Positions 1 to 12,800 of a stretch of DNA of 64,000 nt are shown here, in pieces. How positions within the stretch are numbered: the first letter of the stretch is position 1; every line of letters begins with the position of its first letter. Source of the stretch: Stachybotrys elegans (lineage: Eukaryota; Ascomycota; Sordariomycetes; Hypocreales; Stachybotryaceae); NCBI GenBank assembly GCA_020746835.1, contig JAGPNK010000011.1, positions 1,550,001 to 1,614,000 of the forward strand. Direction: 5' to 3'. The notes under the pieces are model-generated. The model made no database searches. It worked only from the letters and a program-made list of their open reading frames with translations, and was not told where the DNA came from. Both the position numbers and the translations under genes were made by a program.

Positions 1-835
1 CCAATATTGTTCCTCTCTCCTGGCCAGATCCTTGCACTCTGCGTCTGGCAGTGCTGGCCTCTCACAGCCGCAGCTCCATCGGGAAGTTATTGGTGTGCCG
101 CGTCTGGCTGGGTGGGTGGGTGATCGCCGCCAAGGATTGCACTCACTCCCAATGAGCCCGACAAGTTGGGTGCCGAACCACTTGTTTTCTCGCGCTGTTC
201 ACTCTCCTCTCATGCCGTTCCTGGATGCCAATCCATCTGCAGGTGCCACCAATTGTGACATTGATTCCGGCCATGCTGTTCCTCGTTCTCATTGGCGAGG
301 TTTCAGCGCCACAGGGACTACCAGAGGTCCCGAGCCTATGGTAAGACCCTGTTGGGGTCAGACCAGCCAGCCACATGCAGTGCGGATATTCACGCGTGTC
401 GCTTCTTGTCTCTCTTTGCTTTTCCCAAGGACAACATGGCTAGGATTACTGCTGTATTGGTGCTGATCTCGATCCTCGCCCAGACCATGATACACGGACT
501 GCTGCTTGCCAGTTGTCATCCACCCCCCTTCCGTAAAATGATGTGTGCTTGTGGGGGCGTTCTCTCAAGTCTCACGCATTGGGATATCCTTTATCGTTGA
601 TTCGTTGACCCTGAGGCCTACAACCCTAACGAATCATGTCATTTAACGCTCTGGTATCTCTGTTTTCACTTTGCTTGCCACAATCATGGCATGCGCTAGG
701 TCCTCGAGTTGAAATGGTCTGACATGGAGCTGACAGAATAGGATACATCCAACTGCCGCGGAAAGAGGGGAGATAAGGATGAATGAACAACCCTGCTAGC
801 ACAGCTGCGGTTATGACCTGGTATTGACGTTAACA
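1..835. other. Left-edge region without a confident gene
   Basis: This lies downstream of the 3' end of ppm2. I see no recognisable complete gene. Two hydrophobic plus-strand stretches could be exons of a membrane protein whose 5' part is outside the window. One is around 2-110. The other is around 240-339, ends at a GTAAGA donor, and could join an acceptor near 435. The joined reading ends in a stop at about 466. I do not recognise the family, and the reading could be chance. Confidence 0.3.
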
Positions 836-3800
836 TTACGCTCTAGCCCATGCAAGCTCGTCGCCGAGTCTCTTAAGGTAGAAATCGCGGATATCAGGAG
901 GCAGAGTCTGGAAAGCCTTGGCTATTCGTGCAACGTCAAGCCTACTCTTCTCGTATGCTGCAAGATCCCGGTTACCGTAGACGTCTCGGCCAGTGGAGTA
1001 ACCGCTGTCGAGATCGCGGAAGAAGACGTTCACCGCTATACTCAGAGGAGTCTCCGGGTGAGCGGTATGTAGCCACATTGGGGGCAGGAGCAGGACGTCC
1101 CCTGGCGATAGGATAGCTTCGTGGGGGCGGGTGTTGGCGAGCGATGGGGTATCCAGACCAGCAAAAACATTGAGGCTGGAGCTTGATGCCCCGGGGGCAA
1201 ATGAAAGCTTGGTTACATCGCTGGGTGGGAACAAGACCATCCGCTTAGATCCCTGAATCTGCGCATAGACATTCGCCATGACCTACGAGGAGGGGTAAAA
1301 TGTTAGCCAACAAAGTGTAAGACACGGGAGTGGCAAGGGTAAGACATGGCCTTACATCGTAGTGCAGCCACATGTTGACGCGGCCAGACACTCTGAGAAT
1401 AGAGCTGAAGTGGTTATCTTTTACGTGCTCTAGTTCAGGGGGCAGAGTGAATTCTCGGGCAAGCGCAGGGAAGTCGTCTCCGAGATTGGCGGGCGAATCC
1501 GAGGGCTGAGCTTGCGACAGGGAGCGGAGGTACAGTCTCTGCCCTTCTTGCACCCGGCTCATGACATTGTGGAAGCTCTGTGTGATATAGCGGAAGTTCT
1601 TAGAGTTGAAGTCCATCCCGTCTGTATCTTCCAAGCACTCGTGCACAACCACCTGATGTCGTCAGCTGAAGGATGCCTTGCTATGTGGAAGGTCCTACCT
1701 CTTTCTCGCCGCCCACGAGTTCAACCATGTGTTCCGGTGTCCACTTTTGTGTGCAATCACCAAGCTGGAGACCTGTCAGAACGACTGGCTGTCTCCGACG
1801 GAGAAGCTCTACAAAGTGGTCACTCGAAGTGAGCTGAACACGAGGGATGGCGGTGACGACTGCCTTTCCAGTCGTCAGTGTTTTGTCGGTCTCTTGTGGT
1901 TCCTCTCTCAAGAGTTTATGGGTTGTTAGGTATGTCAAAGAGTCCGTAGTAGCTCCATGCTCTTCCTGCTTCCAGGGGCCGCCGAATTCTGGTAGTGTAA
2001 TACTGAATACATCCGTCTGTGAGAATGTTCCCATTGAGAAGCAGGTCGCACCTCCTCCGGTGACGATGAGGCGATTGCACAGCGACACAACAGAAGATCC
2101 GATCATGAAGGGCATCTTGCTGGCGTTACTCTCGGTTTCTCTTGCTATTAGCAGACTGAAGCCATGCTCATTGTCTGATGGAACCAGGAAGACAATGTTC
2201 TGGCCTTGTGCTGAAGGGTCCTCGCCCATACCACCGCAAATGGCAGTACAAGTCCCAAGATCTACGACCTGAGAGCCCATTAAGGAAAGACCCTTGGTGA
2301 TGGACAGAGAGGAGATATCTTTGAATGTAATGACAGGCTTTCACATGGTTAGCATCTCGTGTGCCCGTGGATTAGGGCTTCAATAGCCCACTCACATTGG
2401 TGCCTGTCATATCAAGGTCCCAGAGGTATGAGTGACAGCAAACAAGACCAGTTTTATCAATGCCACCGGAGAGGATTCCCTTGAAGCTTCCGGAAGCAGA
2501 ATTGCCAGTTGGAGCATTGCACAATGCGCCACCAAAAGTAGGCTCAGGGGCATCCCCGAGAACGTTGCATCGAAGCCATCCTCTCTCCGGATGGAAGACA
2601 AAAAAGTCGCGTGAGATCTGAGACGCACTTGTTTTTCCTCCCGCAATTAGTGCGCACGACGACTGCCGTAACCTCAATGCCGCATGTCGAAATAGTGGTA
2701 CAGGAAGACTCCAAGTAGGTTGCCAGGAAGCTGCAATGCCCTTGGTGAATAGCCAGCAGTCTGAGTAGCTCGAGGATGGCGAGCCTCGACCACCGGTGAG
2801 GAGAAGGCCGACTTGTCCAAGATCCGTGAGAGTGAAGCACATACGTGCTGAAGGGCCTGTAGTCGGCAGTTTGGGAGGCTGCGAACCTGGCGTCACAGCA
2901 AATACGTCGTAGCTGTCTGCCCGTGTTGTGTTGCCCAGACCCAACGCGTGGACGACAAATGGCTCCCCCGTCATGTTTGATACGACCATGGAGCTTCCGA
3001 AGCGCCGCTTGAGATTCGGGGTCGTCGGGTAGGCGGTTGATTCAATTTTGACCAAAGGGTAGTCGTCTGGCTTCTCCTGAGAGACTTCAACTTTCTCACC
3101 GCTAGGGGGCAAAGCAGAGGCGTGTATCACGAAGTAGTGCCGTGCAAAAAGCATAAACTCTTCCCACTCATCGAACGGCTCCACGTCATCCAGCGCAGCC
3201 CGCTCAGGGGCGGTAACAAACTCGCCGCTGGACCAGGCCTCCCATAGGTCCCATATCTTGACGTTGAGCCAGCCTCGCTCCTGAAATCGTGCTTTCTGGG
3301 CCTGGGTAGTTGGGTAGCTTCCCACTGACTTGGGTGGTGTGCTGAGCTTGTCAAAGTGACTCAACATTGTCTGAGCAAACGGATGTTGTGGTCCGTGAGG
3401 CAGTATCTGCTCTAACAGACAAAACTCGGCTATAGGCAGGTCACGTCAGTCTAACCATATCAATTGAGTGAGATAGCGTTGATATATACCTTGGCCAATG
3501 GAACTCGCCCAGTTAATCAGAGCATCGGCCGACTTTGTGTCCATGTACGTGATGGAGACCTCAGCAACAAAGAGGACTTCGCAATGATCAAGCTCTAGCA
3601 GCGACTCGAGGGCTTGACGGAGCTTATCCAGTTGGCGAAGATCGCAAGCCAGTTGGCAGTACTTTTCGCTACGGAGAAGTAAGGGTCCATCGTTAGAGGA
3701 ACCGATGAAAGGATCGGGGCCGAGCAGTTCTCGTAGTTGAGGCGTCTCAAGCACGATGGTGCGTTTCTTGTTCATAAGATCAGGGTAGTCGATATCAATG

Positions 3801-4267
3801 AACACAGCACTGCTGCAGGCATCAGGATATCGAGTGTGGCATTGCCATGGCAGTACATCGCTAGCTGCCGATCAGTCAAGTGAATGGATGAGGTTGCAGG
3901 CTCTGCTGACCTTCCGCAGCCCAAGTTTATGACCACCTTCCTCTTGGTCGACGGCCGAGAGAGAAACTGGCGGACAATGACATCTATGGCTCTGAGCCTC
4001 AGCCAGTACCCGCGGTTGATGAGGGGTGCTCTCCTCTGAAACTTTTTAACAAAGTAACGGAAGAAGTGAGGCTCGTTGGGATAATAGAAACGCTCTACGC
4101 TGCGTTTGGACGTGATGCTGCTGCTGTTGGTCTAATAAGAGGTGGTGATTAGAATTCTATAGTTTCTCGGTGTCATGGATGTTTACTAGTCAACTTACAC
4201 CCATGATCAAGTCATCCAGCAGCTGAGACTTGGTAGGCCTCGATGAGGGTGTTGTTGGGCCCGACAT
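836..4267 (-). CDS. ppm2: tRNA wybutosine-synthesizing protein 4 (LCMT + Kelch + JmjC)
   Basis: Seven exons read on the minus strand: 4267-4199, 4131-3911, 3860-3490, 3429-2396, 2337-1699, 1652-1356 and 1282-836, giving about 1025 residues, the usual length for fungal Ppm2/TYW4. The N-terminal third is a leucine-carboxyl-methyltransferase-like SAM domain (LGCGSD SAM motif near residue 95, split by an intron; FIDIDYPDLM follows). A central Kelch-like beta-propeller (about residues 300-650, with repeated GG motifs) precedes a C-terminal JmjC domain. In the JmjC part, H875-Y-D877 supplies the HxD metal pair and H949 (WLHTAHP) the likely third ligand. In known members this enzyme methylates and methoxycarbonylates the wybutosine base next to the anticodon of tRNA-Phe. 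All introns have GT-AG ends and preserve the frame. The gene is divergent from atg18. Confidence 0.93.
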
Positions 4268-5250
4268 TTTTTGACTTGGGTCCAGAGACGTGCTGGTCTT
4301 TCCTTCGCCTCTATCTGGAATGATGGATGAGATGAGATGAGATGATGGAGCGGATCGGATAGGAATGAATCGTTTCTAGATCTCATTCATTCCCCAGCTT
4401 CAGGTCGGCATCATCCGGGAGGTTGGTAGCATTTGATCTCGTCTGAAATATTAGGGCTCGGGCGAGGAAATATTCCCACGATTGTAGCGTAAGTAGCTTT
4501 GTGTACCTGCGATTTGGAGGGGCCATGTACCTGGCCTCTCTGGGTGCCTCCGTGGGGAAGTTACTCGAAGCAGAAGCTACCGCCCCGCCTTGGACGGGCA
4601 TGTACCTGCTCATGAATCTTCCATGCCCAGGTAGGTATTATGGAAGGTACGTCGCTCCTAGGGTACCTAGTAGCAGTAGGTGGGTCAGCTCTTCCTCGAA
4701 CACTGTCCGTGCAACAGTTTAGTAGCCAGACGGTCCCTCTCAGCTCCTCCCAGCCCAGCCACTCCAGCCTCTTTTGCAGCATCGTCATCTGAACAGCCAC
4801 AGAGCTCCATCCCATCAAGTTTAATCTCTTCCCTTTCCGTAAACCTACTACCTCTACTTCAGTACTGCTAACTTTTCTACTGCTGCCGCTCTCGCTGCCT
4901 ACACACGGGCGATTAAATATACCGTCTTCCCTCATCATCCGCCATCTCAGGCGCCGAGCGAAATACTCGACTACAACGAGCCCGTCGGCTATCCTGCCTG
5001 CTGCTCTCCGCACCTAACCCCCATCTGCCAGGATCTCGCGCGATGAGCTTCACCCAGCACACTTGAGCCCTTGCGCGCTGTCGTTCTTCGCAACCGCTAT
5101 CAGCAGCTCTGTCCCCGACGCCGTGGCGCCCCGATACTCTTCCGCTTGCTCGTTTCTTAGATCGATCGCCTGTTCGCTTCGCTTGCGCCTGGAATCCGCG
5201 GATAACCTCGCCACCAGAATCGTCTCTGTCCTTCGCCTCAGCTCTCCAAC
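4268..5250. promoter_or_regulatory. Shared divergent promoter region, ppm2/atg18
   Basis: The 983 bp lie between the divergent ATGs of ppm2 and atg18. The stretch from about 4680 to 5250 is pyrimidine-rich on the plus strand, as expected for a long atg18 leader. Around 4495-4665 the motif GTACCT/AGGTAC occurs repeatedly. Short open frames here overlap each other and show no family resemblance. Confidence 0.6.
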
Positions 5251-6834
5251 ATGGCCAATCCGTCGCTCAACTTCATCACTTTTAACCAGGACCACAGCTG
5301 TCTTGCTGTCGGTGAGTCTGTTCCCTTGTCATTTGAGCATCTGTCCCTGTCATTTGTTCCCTCGCCTACTACGGCACCCAGGCTGACTTGACTCTTTGCT
5401 TTCCAGGCACCTCCAAAGGCTTTCGCATCTACCACACCGATCCATTCTCCCGCATATTCAGCAGCGATGACGGCAATATCGCCATCATCGAGATGCTATT
5501 CTCAACATCTCTGGTCGCTCTTATCTTGTCGCCCCGTCATCTTATTATCCAGAACACCAAGGTAGACTCCTCCCAGCCAAACCATGTAAGCCTCTCTGCC
5601 AGGGGATACTAATGCGCCTTGCTGTAGAGAGCCTCCATTATATGCGAGCTCACCTTCCCTTCGGCTGTCCTTGCCGTTCGCCTGAATCGCAAACGTCTGG
5701 CCGTCGTTCTCGAAGAGGAGATTTATCTTTACGACATCAGCAACATGAGCCTCCTCTACACCATCCCAACCTCACCAAATCCCGCGGCTATCTGCGCTCT
5801 TTCACCCTCCTCGGAAAACTGCTACATTGCGTATCCCTTGCCGAAGCCTCGCGAAGATGCGGATACCAGAAGACCCTCCCACGCGCCACCACAATCGACC
5901 TACGTTGCACCGACTTCCGGCGAAGTCCTCGTCTTCGATACCCTCACACTCAAGGCCGTCAACGTTATTGAGGCACACCGCTCCCCCCTCTGCTGCATGT
6001 GCCTCAACAACGAAGGAACAATGCTTGCCACGGCCAGCGAGACGGGAACTATCATCCGCGTTTTCTCAGTCCCCCGAGGCCAGAAACTGTACCAGTTCCG
6101 TCGTGGTACTTACCCTTCTACCATCTACAGCATGTCGTTCAACCTCAGCTCCACTTTGCTGTGCGTCTCTTCGACGTCGGATACAGTTCACATCTTCCGT
6201 CTGGGAGCTCCGCCCGGGAATAACACGCCCGCAGGAGCCCCGATAGAACCCCCCAGCTCGCCAAGGCAGGACCGTTGGTCACGAGGCCGCTCATCTGAGG
6301 ATGCCGAGTCACCAGGCAACAGCGTCACAGAGTCTCCTAAAAGCGAGGCCGCAGACGCTGCGGGCAATGGTGGGTCGAGTGGCAATGGTGCCCAGGGCCA
6401 CAGAAGACAGAGCGGTTCCTTTGGTAGCATGCTGCGACGCTCTTCTCTTATCATGGGCCGTGGTGTCACCAGCGTTGTAGGATCGTATCTCCCTTCTTCA
6501 GTCACGGAGATGTGGGAGCCACTCAGGGACTTTGCCTACATCAAGATCCCCAAGTCCACCGCATCCGCCACGCCGCGGACCGTGGGTGGTTCGACAATGG
6601 GGCCGCTCCGGAGTGTCGTCGCCATGAGCAGCAGCAGCCCCCAGGTTATGGTTGTCACAAGCGACGGTGGCTTCTATGTATACAACATCGATCTGGAGCG
6701 TGGAGGCGAAGGTTATCTGGTAAAACAGTTCTCGTAAGTGGCCTCGCTTCTTCGAGAATTCTCTCTTTGCTAACAAGGGCTGCAGTGTGCTAGAAGGAGA
6801 TGATAAGAGTGACGCTTCGCCTTTTGGGGCGTAG
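5251..6834 (+). CDS. atg18: Autophagy-related protein 18 (PROPPIN, WD40)
   Basis: Four exons (5251-5311, 5407-5561, 5628-6733, 6786-6834) give 456 residues, normal for Atg18. The protein begins [14 protein letters not shown], the conserved first propeller blade. It carries the phosphoinositide-binding motif FRRG at about residues 229-232 (QFRRGTYP), which defines the PROPPIN family. A serine-rich loop follows (about residues 260-340), as in blade 6 of fungal orthologues. The last small exon supplies the conserved tail SVLEGDD. PROPPINs bind PI3P and PI(3,5)P2 on the autophagosome precursor and on vacuole or endosome membranes and work with Atg2 in phagophore growth. The three introns are 52-95 bp with GT-AG ends and keep the frame. 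The gene is divergent from ppm2 and convergent with pps1. Confidence 0.95.
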
Positions 6835-7628
6835 CTGAGATGCGATCCTCGAGGGATATCCCCGAGGCCCGGAGGTGGCCGGTGTGAGATGCGTCAAAGG
6901 GGTATTGCATCATCATCAAAGGCGTTCTGCAAAGCGACACGGTTTCATTCCTGCATCTTTACCTTCCACTATCCCTTCCTATGCCTTCGCTGAAGGAGTA
7001 CTAAGTCATTCCGAATACCCTTATCCGCTTGTATTATTGTAGATTTCCTAAACCAGGGGGGATGATCTCCAACCGCCAAATCCTGTTTTGTTTCCAGCAA
7101 TTTATCGGACTCTTCGTTGCGTCGTGCAATGATCGGGCGCCTTGATTAAGCCGTTTATGCTGTCAATCAATGGAAGAAGTTTTATCTCACGCTCTACAAC
7201 TTGTAGCCTCTTTGCCGTCATAATTTGGATACTTGCAAATATAAAGAAAAGTCACCATGTCAATCATTATCATTCCTCGTGATGGCCTAACTTCATACCC
7301 AGATACGTTTACGATGTCCAGATCCAGCCCGTATTCTTCCAATAACCCGTTCCAGCAAATGAGTAAGATGCTGCAGATGTACCATATGAGTTGTTGTGCT
7401 CTGTCCATGGGAATACCATCCATTCTCTCGGAGCAGCAACTAGCCAACGCCTCTCAAATATCCAACAAAACGAGGCATGAATCATAAGGAGCAAAGGGAA
7501 AGCTCTGCAGGCAGTTCCCATGAAAATCCAACTCGCTGTTGTGAAGACAATGCTTACACGGCCAGGGCGATGTCCAAGACCGAGCCCCTGCATGACAAGG
7601 CGCCATATGTTCTCTCTGTAATAGTAAA
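6835..7628. other. Convergent intergenic region atg18/pps1
   Basis: This 794 bp region lies between two converging stop codons. It is moderately AT-rich and should contain both 3' untranslated regions. I see no gene in it; the short frames at 7187-7632 have no recognisable content. Confidence 0.5.
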
Positions 7629-9801
7629 TCATCTAGAGTAGGGACGGTTCATGAGCGCGATCTCTCTGGTGATCTCACCCCATTCCATCTCCCTCTTGAT
7701 GGCTTCTTCGCCGCCCTTCCTTCTCTGGAGAGTCTCCTCCCATCTGAGAAGCTCATAGGCAAAGCGAAGATGCGGCTGGATAATAACATTGAGCCGCCGG
7801 GCCCTCACGAAGCAGTAGGCGTGAGGGAACGACATGTCCAATGTGCGCATGACTTCGGCGATGCATATGGTGGCACTGCGAGAAACGCCGACACGGCAAT
7901 GCACCAGAGTTGCAACACCCTTCTGCCTTCCACGATCTGTGAAATCATCCAGGTCAGCACGATTCCTTTGTATAGGGGGGTTTTGACAAATACGCACCAA
8001 TAAATTCAAGGCATCTCTCGAACTCGTCAGTCAAGGGGTCGATTCCGTTGTCTTGAACACCCTGCACAAGACATATATTATCCTCGCCCCATTTCTCATG
8101 GTCGCCGTCTCGCCAGATGGCCGTCTCTCCAACGCTGAGAATCTGGTGTATACCAAGGTCCCGGAGGAGGTCAGGGTTGTTGGCGTGCGTCAGATTGCCT
8201 AGATAGAGATAGTCCAAGATCCGACTCGGGAGCGAGCCATCCAAGCCAGCCATCCAGCTGGGCTCGTTTCGAATCATGTTGGTCACGGTCTCGAGCGAGT
8301 GTTCGGCGCAGACAGGTGATTCGCGCAGAAGGCGAGGTGCGATAGAAGTAAGCAGAGAGACGTCGGAGGGGTAGGCAAAGAAATTGCGCCGCTTGGTTGT
8401 GTGAAGATGCAGCCACGCATCCGGAATGTTCCTCCCAGTGCTGTAGCTGAAATATGCGATGGACAACAAGGTTGACTCGGTGTAGCCGTCTCCGCAGTGA
8501 ATAAGGATTTTCTTGGGATGGGACTCGCGAATTGATAACTCGGCATCGGACATGGACATGTCTCCGTCAACGTCTTCGCTGCCATGCTCATGGTGGATAC
8601 CATGAGCAAGGCGGTAGATCCATTTGCATGTCTCCAGTACACCATCAGCTTCGGCGTGGGACCATGTGGGAGCCGGGATACTGCCAGAAGACGGGAAGTC
8701 ATGGTATGGCTGCCTGATGGGTCGGTTGGGGGTCAGAGCGATTCTCTTCAACGCAGCCGGGTTCAGTCGCCCCAAGTCGGAGCATTCGATGAGCAGATCA
8801 AACTGCTTCTCATCAGCACTCCCAGGCTCTGGAGTAGGTCCCACAAAGACATTGTGAGAAATCTCGGACGCCTTGGTCATCTCCCACATCTCCCTCCTCT
8901 CCTGGAGGACGAAGTCAAGAACACGACCGGTGAAGCAACCAGCTGAATCGACCGAGACGAGTTCAGGGAAGTGGTTCTCGAACTCTTGGAATGAACTTGT
9001 GCAGATAAATGTGTTGTATTCCGGGCATGAGCCAGCGGTGGCAACCATGTGTTCAGTCCACTGAAGCCTCGCCGCAGCAATATCCCAGGCCAAGGTGTGT
9101 GCTGCAAGCTGGTCATCACCATACACGATGATATCTGATGTCAATGCCACCTTTGTTGGCTGTATATGAAAATTTCGGACACAAAACCCTTCCCGTGGGT
9201 CGGGATCGATAAACTGAGGCGTCACGCCGGTCTGGATAAGCTCCTCCGGTGAGATGGCCCCCTTGAGACGGGCAACATTGAGCTCCCCGTCAGCCTTTAC
9301 CAGAGTAACAGCGCGTAAGCATGTTGGGGTCTTTCTGTGGAGCCGCCGGCGAGCAGAGAAGAAGCCCTGCTGCATCTGATTGTTGGGGTGAAGGCCGTGG
9401 AACCATGGGAAGACAAATGAAGGGTCAGGAAGAGGTTGGCGGGAGGCAAAGTCCACAGCTTGAGCGACTTGGTCGGCCTCGATCTCGTAGATACAGAGGT
9501 TGGCAGAATTGAGACGGACAAAGTCCTCCGGGGGGTAGAGGAGGGAGTCTTGGTATTCACTCTGGGATCGTGTCTTTGCCTTGGGTGACTGCAGGGGGCT
9601 GTCAAGGTCGACGGCTTTGGCGGGTCCAGGAGGACAGACGGGGAGATGCTTGTTCGGAACCGGAGGACGCTGAGGGGATGAGGAAGCAGTACTGTGGCCT
9701 GTACTGATGCCGTCGAGAGATAGAGGGGGCGTGAGAGGCGCATCAATGGTCGTAGAAGCGCTGTGTGGGGGAACAGGTCTGGGAAGAGCAATTGTAGCCA
9801 T
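7629..9801 (-). CDS. pps1: Dual-specificity protein phosphatase, Pps1 type
   Basis: Two exons (9801-7998 and 7936-7629) are separated by a 61 bp intron and give 703 residues. The N-terminal 90 residues are proline/serine-rich and low-complexity. The C-terminal domain carries the active-site signature HCRVGVSRS, with C615 as nucleophile and R621 as the phosphate-binding arginine; the intron falls just upstream of it (residue 602). An earlier copy of the fold holds HCGDGYTE at 435-442, where the expected arginine is replaced by E442, so it is probably non-catalytic. This two-domain layout matches yeast Pps1, which in that species affects DNA replication and cell-cycle progression. The ATG at 9801 is the first methionine in frame. 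A 3.8 kb divergent gap separates it from rad3. Confidence 0.9.
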
Positions 9802-12800
9802 GACGAGTATCGCTTAGGTCGGTTCGCCGCTATCGATGATGGTGTTTTATAAGTGGGTGACGAACAATGTATAGTTATTAGGAATCCGGGTGTTGAAGGC
9901 AAGGCGTATGTGGAATGGTACGATACAATGCTGGCGAGATACAAAGGCTACCTATACAGAATCGCAGGTTATATAGCGGATCGGTGAAGACTTTCTTGCA
10001 CCGAAATATCTCACGCTGCTTTTGGGGAGGGCGGAGGGCCGTCTGTATCAATCATTCCTAATCCCAGGGGCAAGGCTCGCAGGGACAGAGAGAGAGGCTG
10101 CTGGAATTTGGGGGATAATTGATAATGGCACGCACGAGGCCAAGGTGGTGGCGGCGGGCCGGGATGGTGGGACAACGGGAGTTCTGCGTGAGGTTAGAGG
10201 CTTGATAGTTTGAATGCTGGAGCACGGAGGTACAGACAGTGTTGGAGTATCTCGAGTGGTAAACAAAGAGACAGGTTGGGTTGGGTAGAGGCAGATGGGA
10301 TCGTAGGATCGCTATCAGACCAGCGCACCTTTCACAACAGGATCAAGAGCGCAGGAAAATCGGTGGATGAGGAGAAGATCAAGATAGGAAGACACCGAGA
10401 TTGTGGGCTTGGTCGCAGTAACTCGAAGAGATTAATATGGGATAGGTGGTTATCGTAGGGCGCAAGGAAGCTGAAGCTGAAGCTGAAGATAGCGCGAGCA
10501 GTGGATGCCGGCGAGAATGGATACGTTGAAGAGAATATGACGTGGACAGGGGACAAGGCAAGGAAAGGAACGGATGCCAATATTCACGAGTCGCTACAAG
10601 ACGGTGAGGATGAGAGAGAAGATAGTAGGTGATGGACAAGAGGGAGGGGTGGTTAAGATAGGAAAGGACGAGACGGGAGGAGATGGGGGGGAGATGGGGG
10701 AATGATGATGGCAAACAACAAAAGCAAAAGCAAAAGCAAAAGTAGCAGAGAAGACAGGCATGCAAGTAAAGCACCCAAGCTTCCCGTCGCCTTATTGTGC
10801 TCCAAGCCAAAAGGTAGGTACCTACCAGGCTTAGCAGGTAAGCAGAAGCAGGCGAGCAGCCTAGGAGCGACGGGCGCGTGCAGATAGAGAGAGGAAGCCC
10901 CTCACTTGAGGAGGCGGGCCCCCCACCACCTCAGCACCTCCCTGGCTGGGACGACCAGATAGCAGATTACACATTGACCTCTGGGCCCGTAGAATGTACA
11001 TGTATGTGTCAAGTGTGTTGACGAGCTATCTTTGTTTTGGGTGTGCGGTGAGAGGAGCTGATAGGTGAGCAGCTGACAGGATGGGCGGGCAGGCCAATGG
11101 GGTCGAGCAGATGCTGTCCATTGACTGGGCGCGAGGTTCATGGGATGGATAAGGATGGATGGGGCGAGCTTGGAGGGCTGGCGGGGCCCGGGGTTGGAGT
11201 GGGTTGTTTGCAGAACGGCAGCAGGGATGGCACAGGCCGCGGTGCGAGTCTAGCAGGCCAACCAAGCCACTATAATACAGGGCGTCGTGGTGCGTACCTA
11301 CCTCCCTCTCAGAACATAGGTAGTGGCACCTCCATACTTGAGACGTCCAGCCCATCATCCATTACATACTATGTACGGAGTAAAGGTCGAAGGGGTCCAG
11401 GCTATAGGAAGAGAGACAATCTGTCTAGCCGCGGCGCGCGAATTGGCGTCAGTCTATGGCACCCAGGATGGTCAACTGGCTTGGGACACGGCTGGTAATG
11501 TCGATCCCAAACGAATCACGCAAACAGACAAGTGCAAGAGGGGGCACCAGCAGCCCATCAACGGACCAACCCAGGCTAATCAATCTGGATATACAGACCC
11601 AGTACCTCCCTACATACGTACATTCATTTGAAACCGTCGCACGCAATACACCCAGTCCACGCAATGTTTACGTAGAAGTACCTTAGTAAGGTACATACTT
11701 TGTCAGCTAGCCGCTCCCTGGATAAGGTGGTCGGGATGGAGGGTTAGGAGCAGGGGAGATCTGCATGATGCTCTGCTCCCTGTCACTATCACATCCACTG
11801 GCCACCACACCAACACCAACACCAATGCCCACCACCTCAAGCTCGAACCCCGCAACAGATCAGATACCGATAGCTCGCAACAGTCTTGAATTATTCAGAC
11901 AACTCATCCATTGTTCCCGACAATGGCAATGATACTCCTGACTTGAACAAGACTTTTGTTATCGACGGAAAAGGCTTTCGTTTTCCTTCGGTCATTGCCC
12001 CCTCCTCCCCCCACGCGCCGACACTGGTTTCTGACCAACTCACTTGTGGCGCGCACAACGGAACCATCCATGATCCATGAGCCAACCACACGGCACTATC
12101 CAAGCCTTGCCAGCACCTCAGTCTCACATCGGCTTCATGCCAAGCTTCATGCGCAAAAGGCTCCCCCTCCGTTCGGAATGGGGAATGCGCCCCAGGGCTG
12201 GCAGCCGTGGCGCAATGTCATCAATTTAGATGGCTCTGATGGCTAAACCCGGGCGGTTGTAGCTGCGGGCACCGTAGCCACCACGAGCGACCAAGTCAAG
12301 CCAAGGAGAGTGGATTGGTTGGACCAAGTGGAGGGGGAACGGCTCAAGCCCTCATTGTTTATCTGGGGAAAAGTGCCACGACGTCTCCACACGCGAGACT
12401 GTCAGTCGGCGGGCAATGTTCAGAGGACGGGCTGTCTAGCATCAGGGGTACTTTGCTTGTCTGACGTGTCGTCATGTGCCACCGCTCTGCCGTGGATATT
12501 TTTCTAGCATCGATGCGCTGCCAGACGTCCGAGCATCATTGCATCTTTGCTGCATCATGTGTCTTGACGCTGGGGCTTGGGCCTCATGCACGCGTGACGA
12601 TGCATCGAACTCGCCACGCAACCCCCCGTCCGTCTGTTGCCCCCTCCTCAACCCTTCACCCCACACGCGTTAGCTGTCCAGCAACAGCAATGGCCCAGCC
12701 GACATCGTTCGTACTGAGCGGGCGTGGCGACGGGCCGCGCAGCATGCAGTCGTCACGATGAGGCTGCTCCCTTGTGATTGGGAGTCTTCGTCGCTGATAA

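Noticed and set aside
11835..11860. Possible tRNA B-box (GGTTCGAGC in reverse)
   Set aside because: The five-base stem around the loop does not pair, and no cloverleaf can be drawn.
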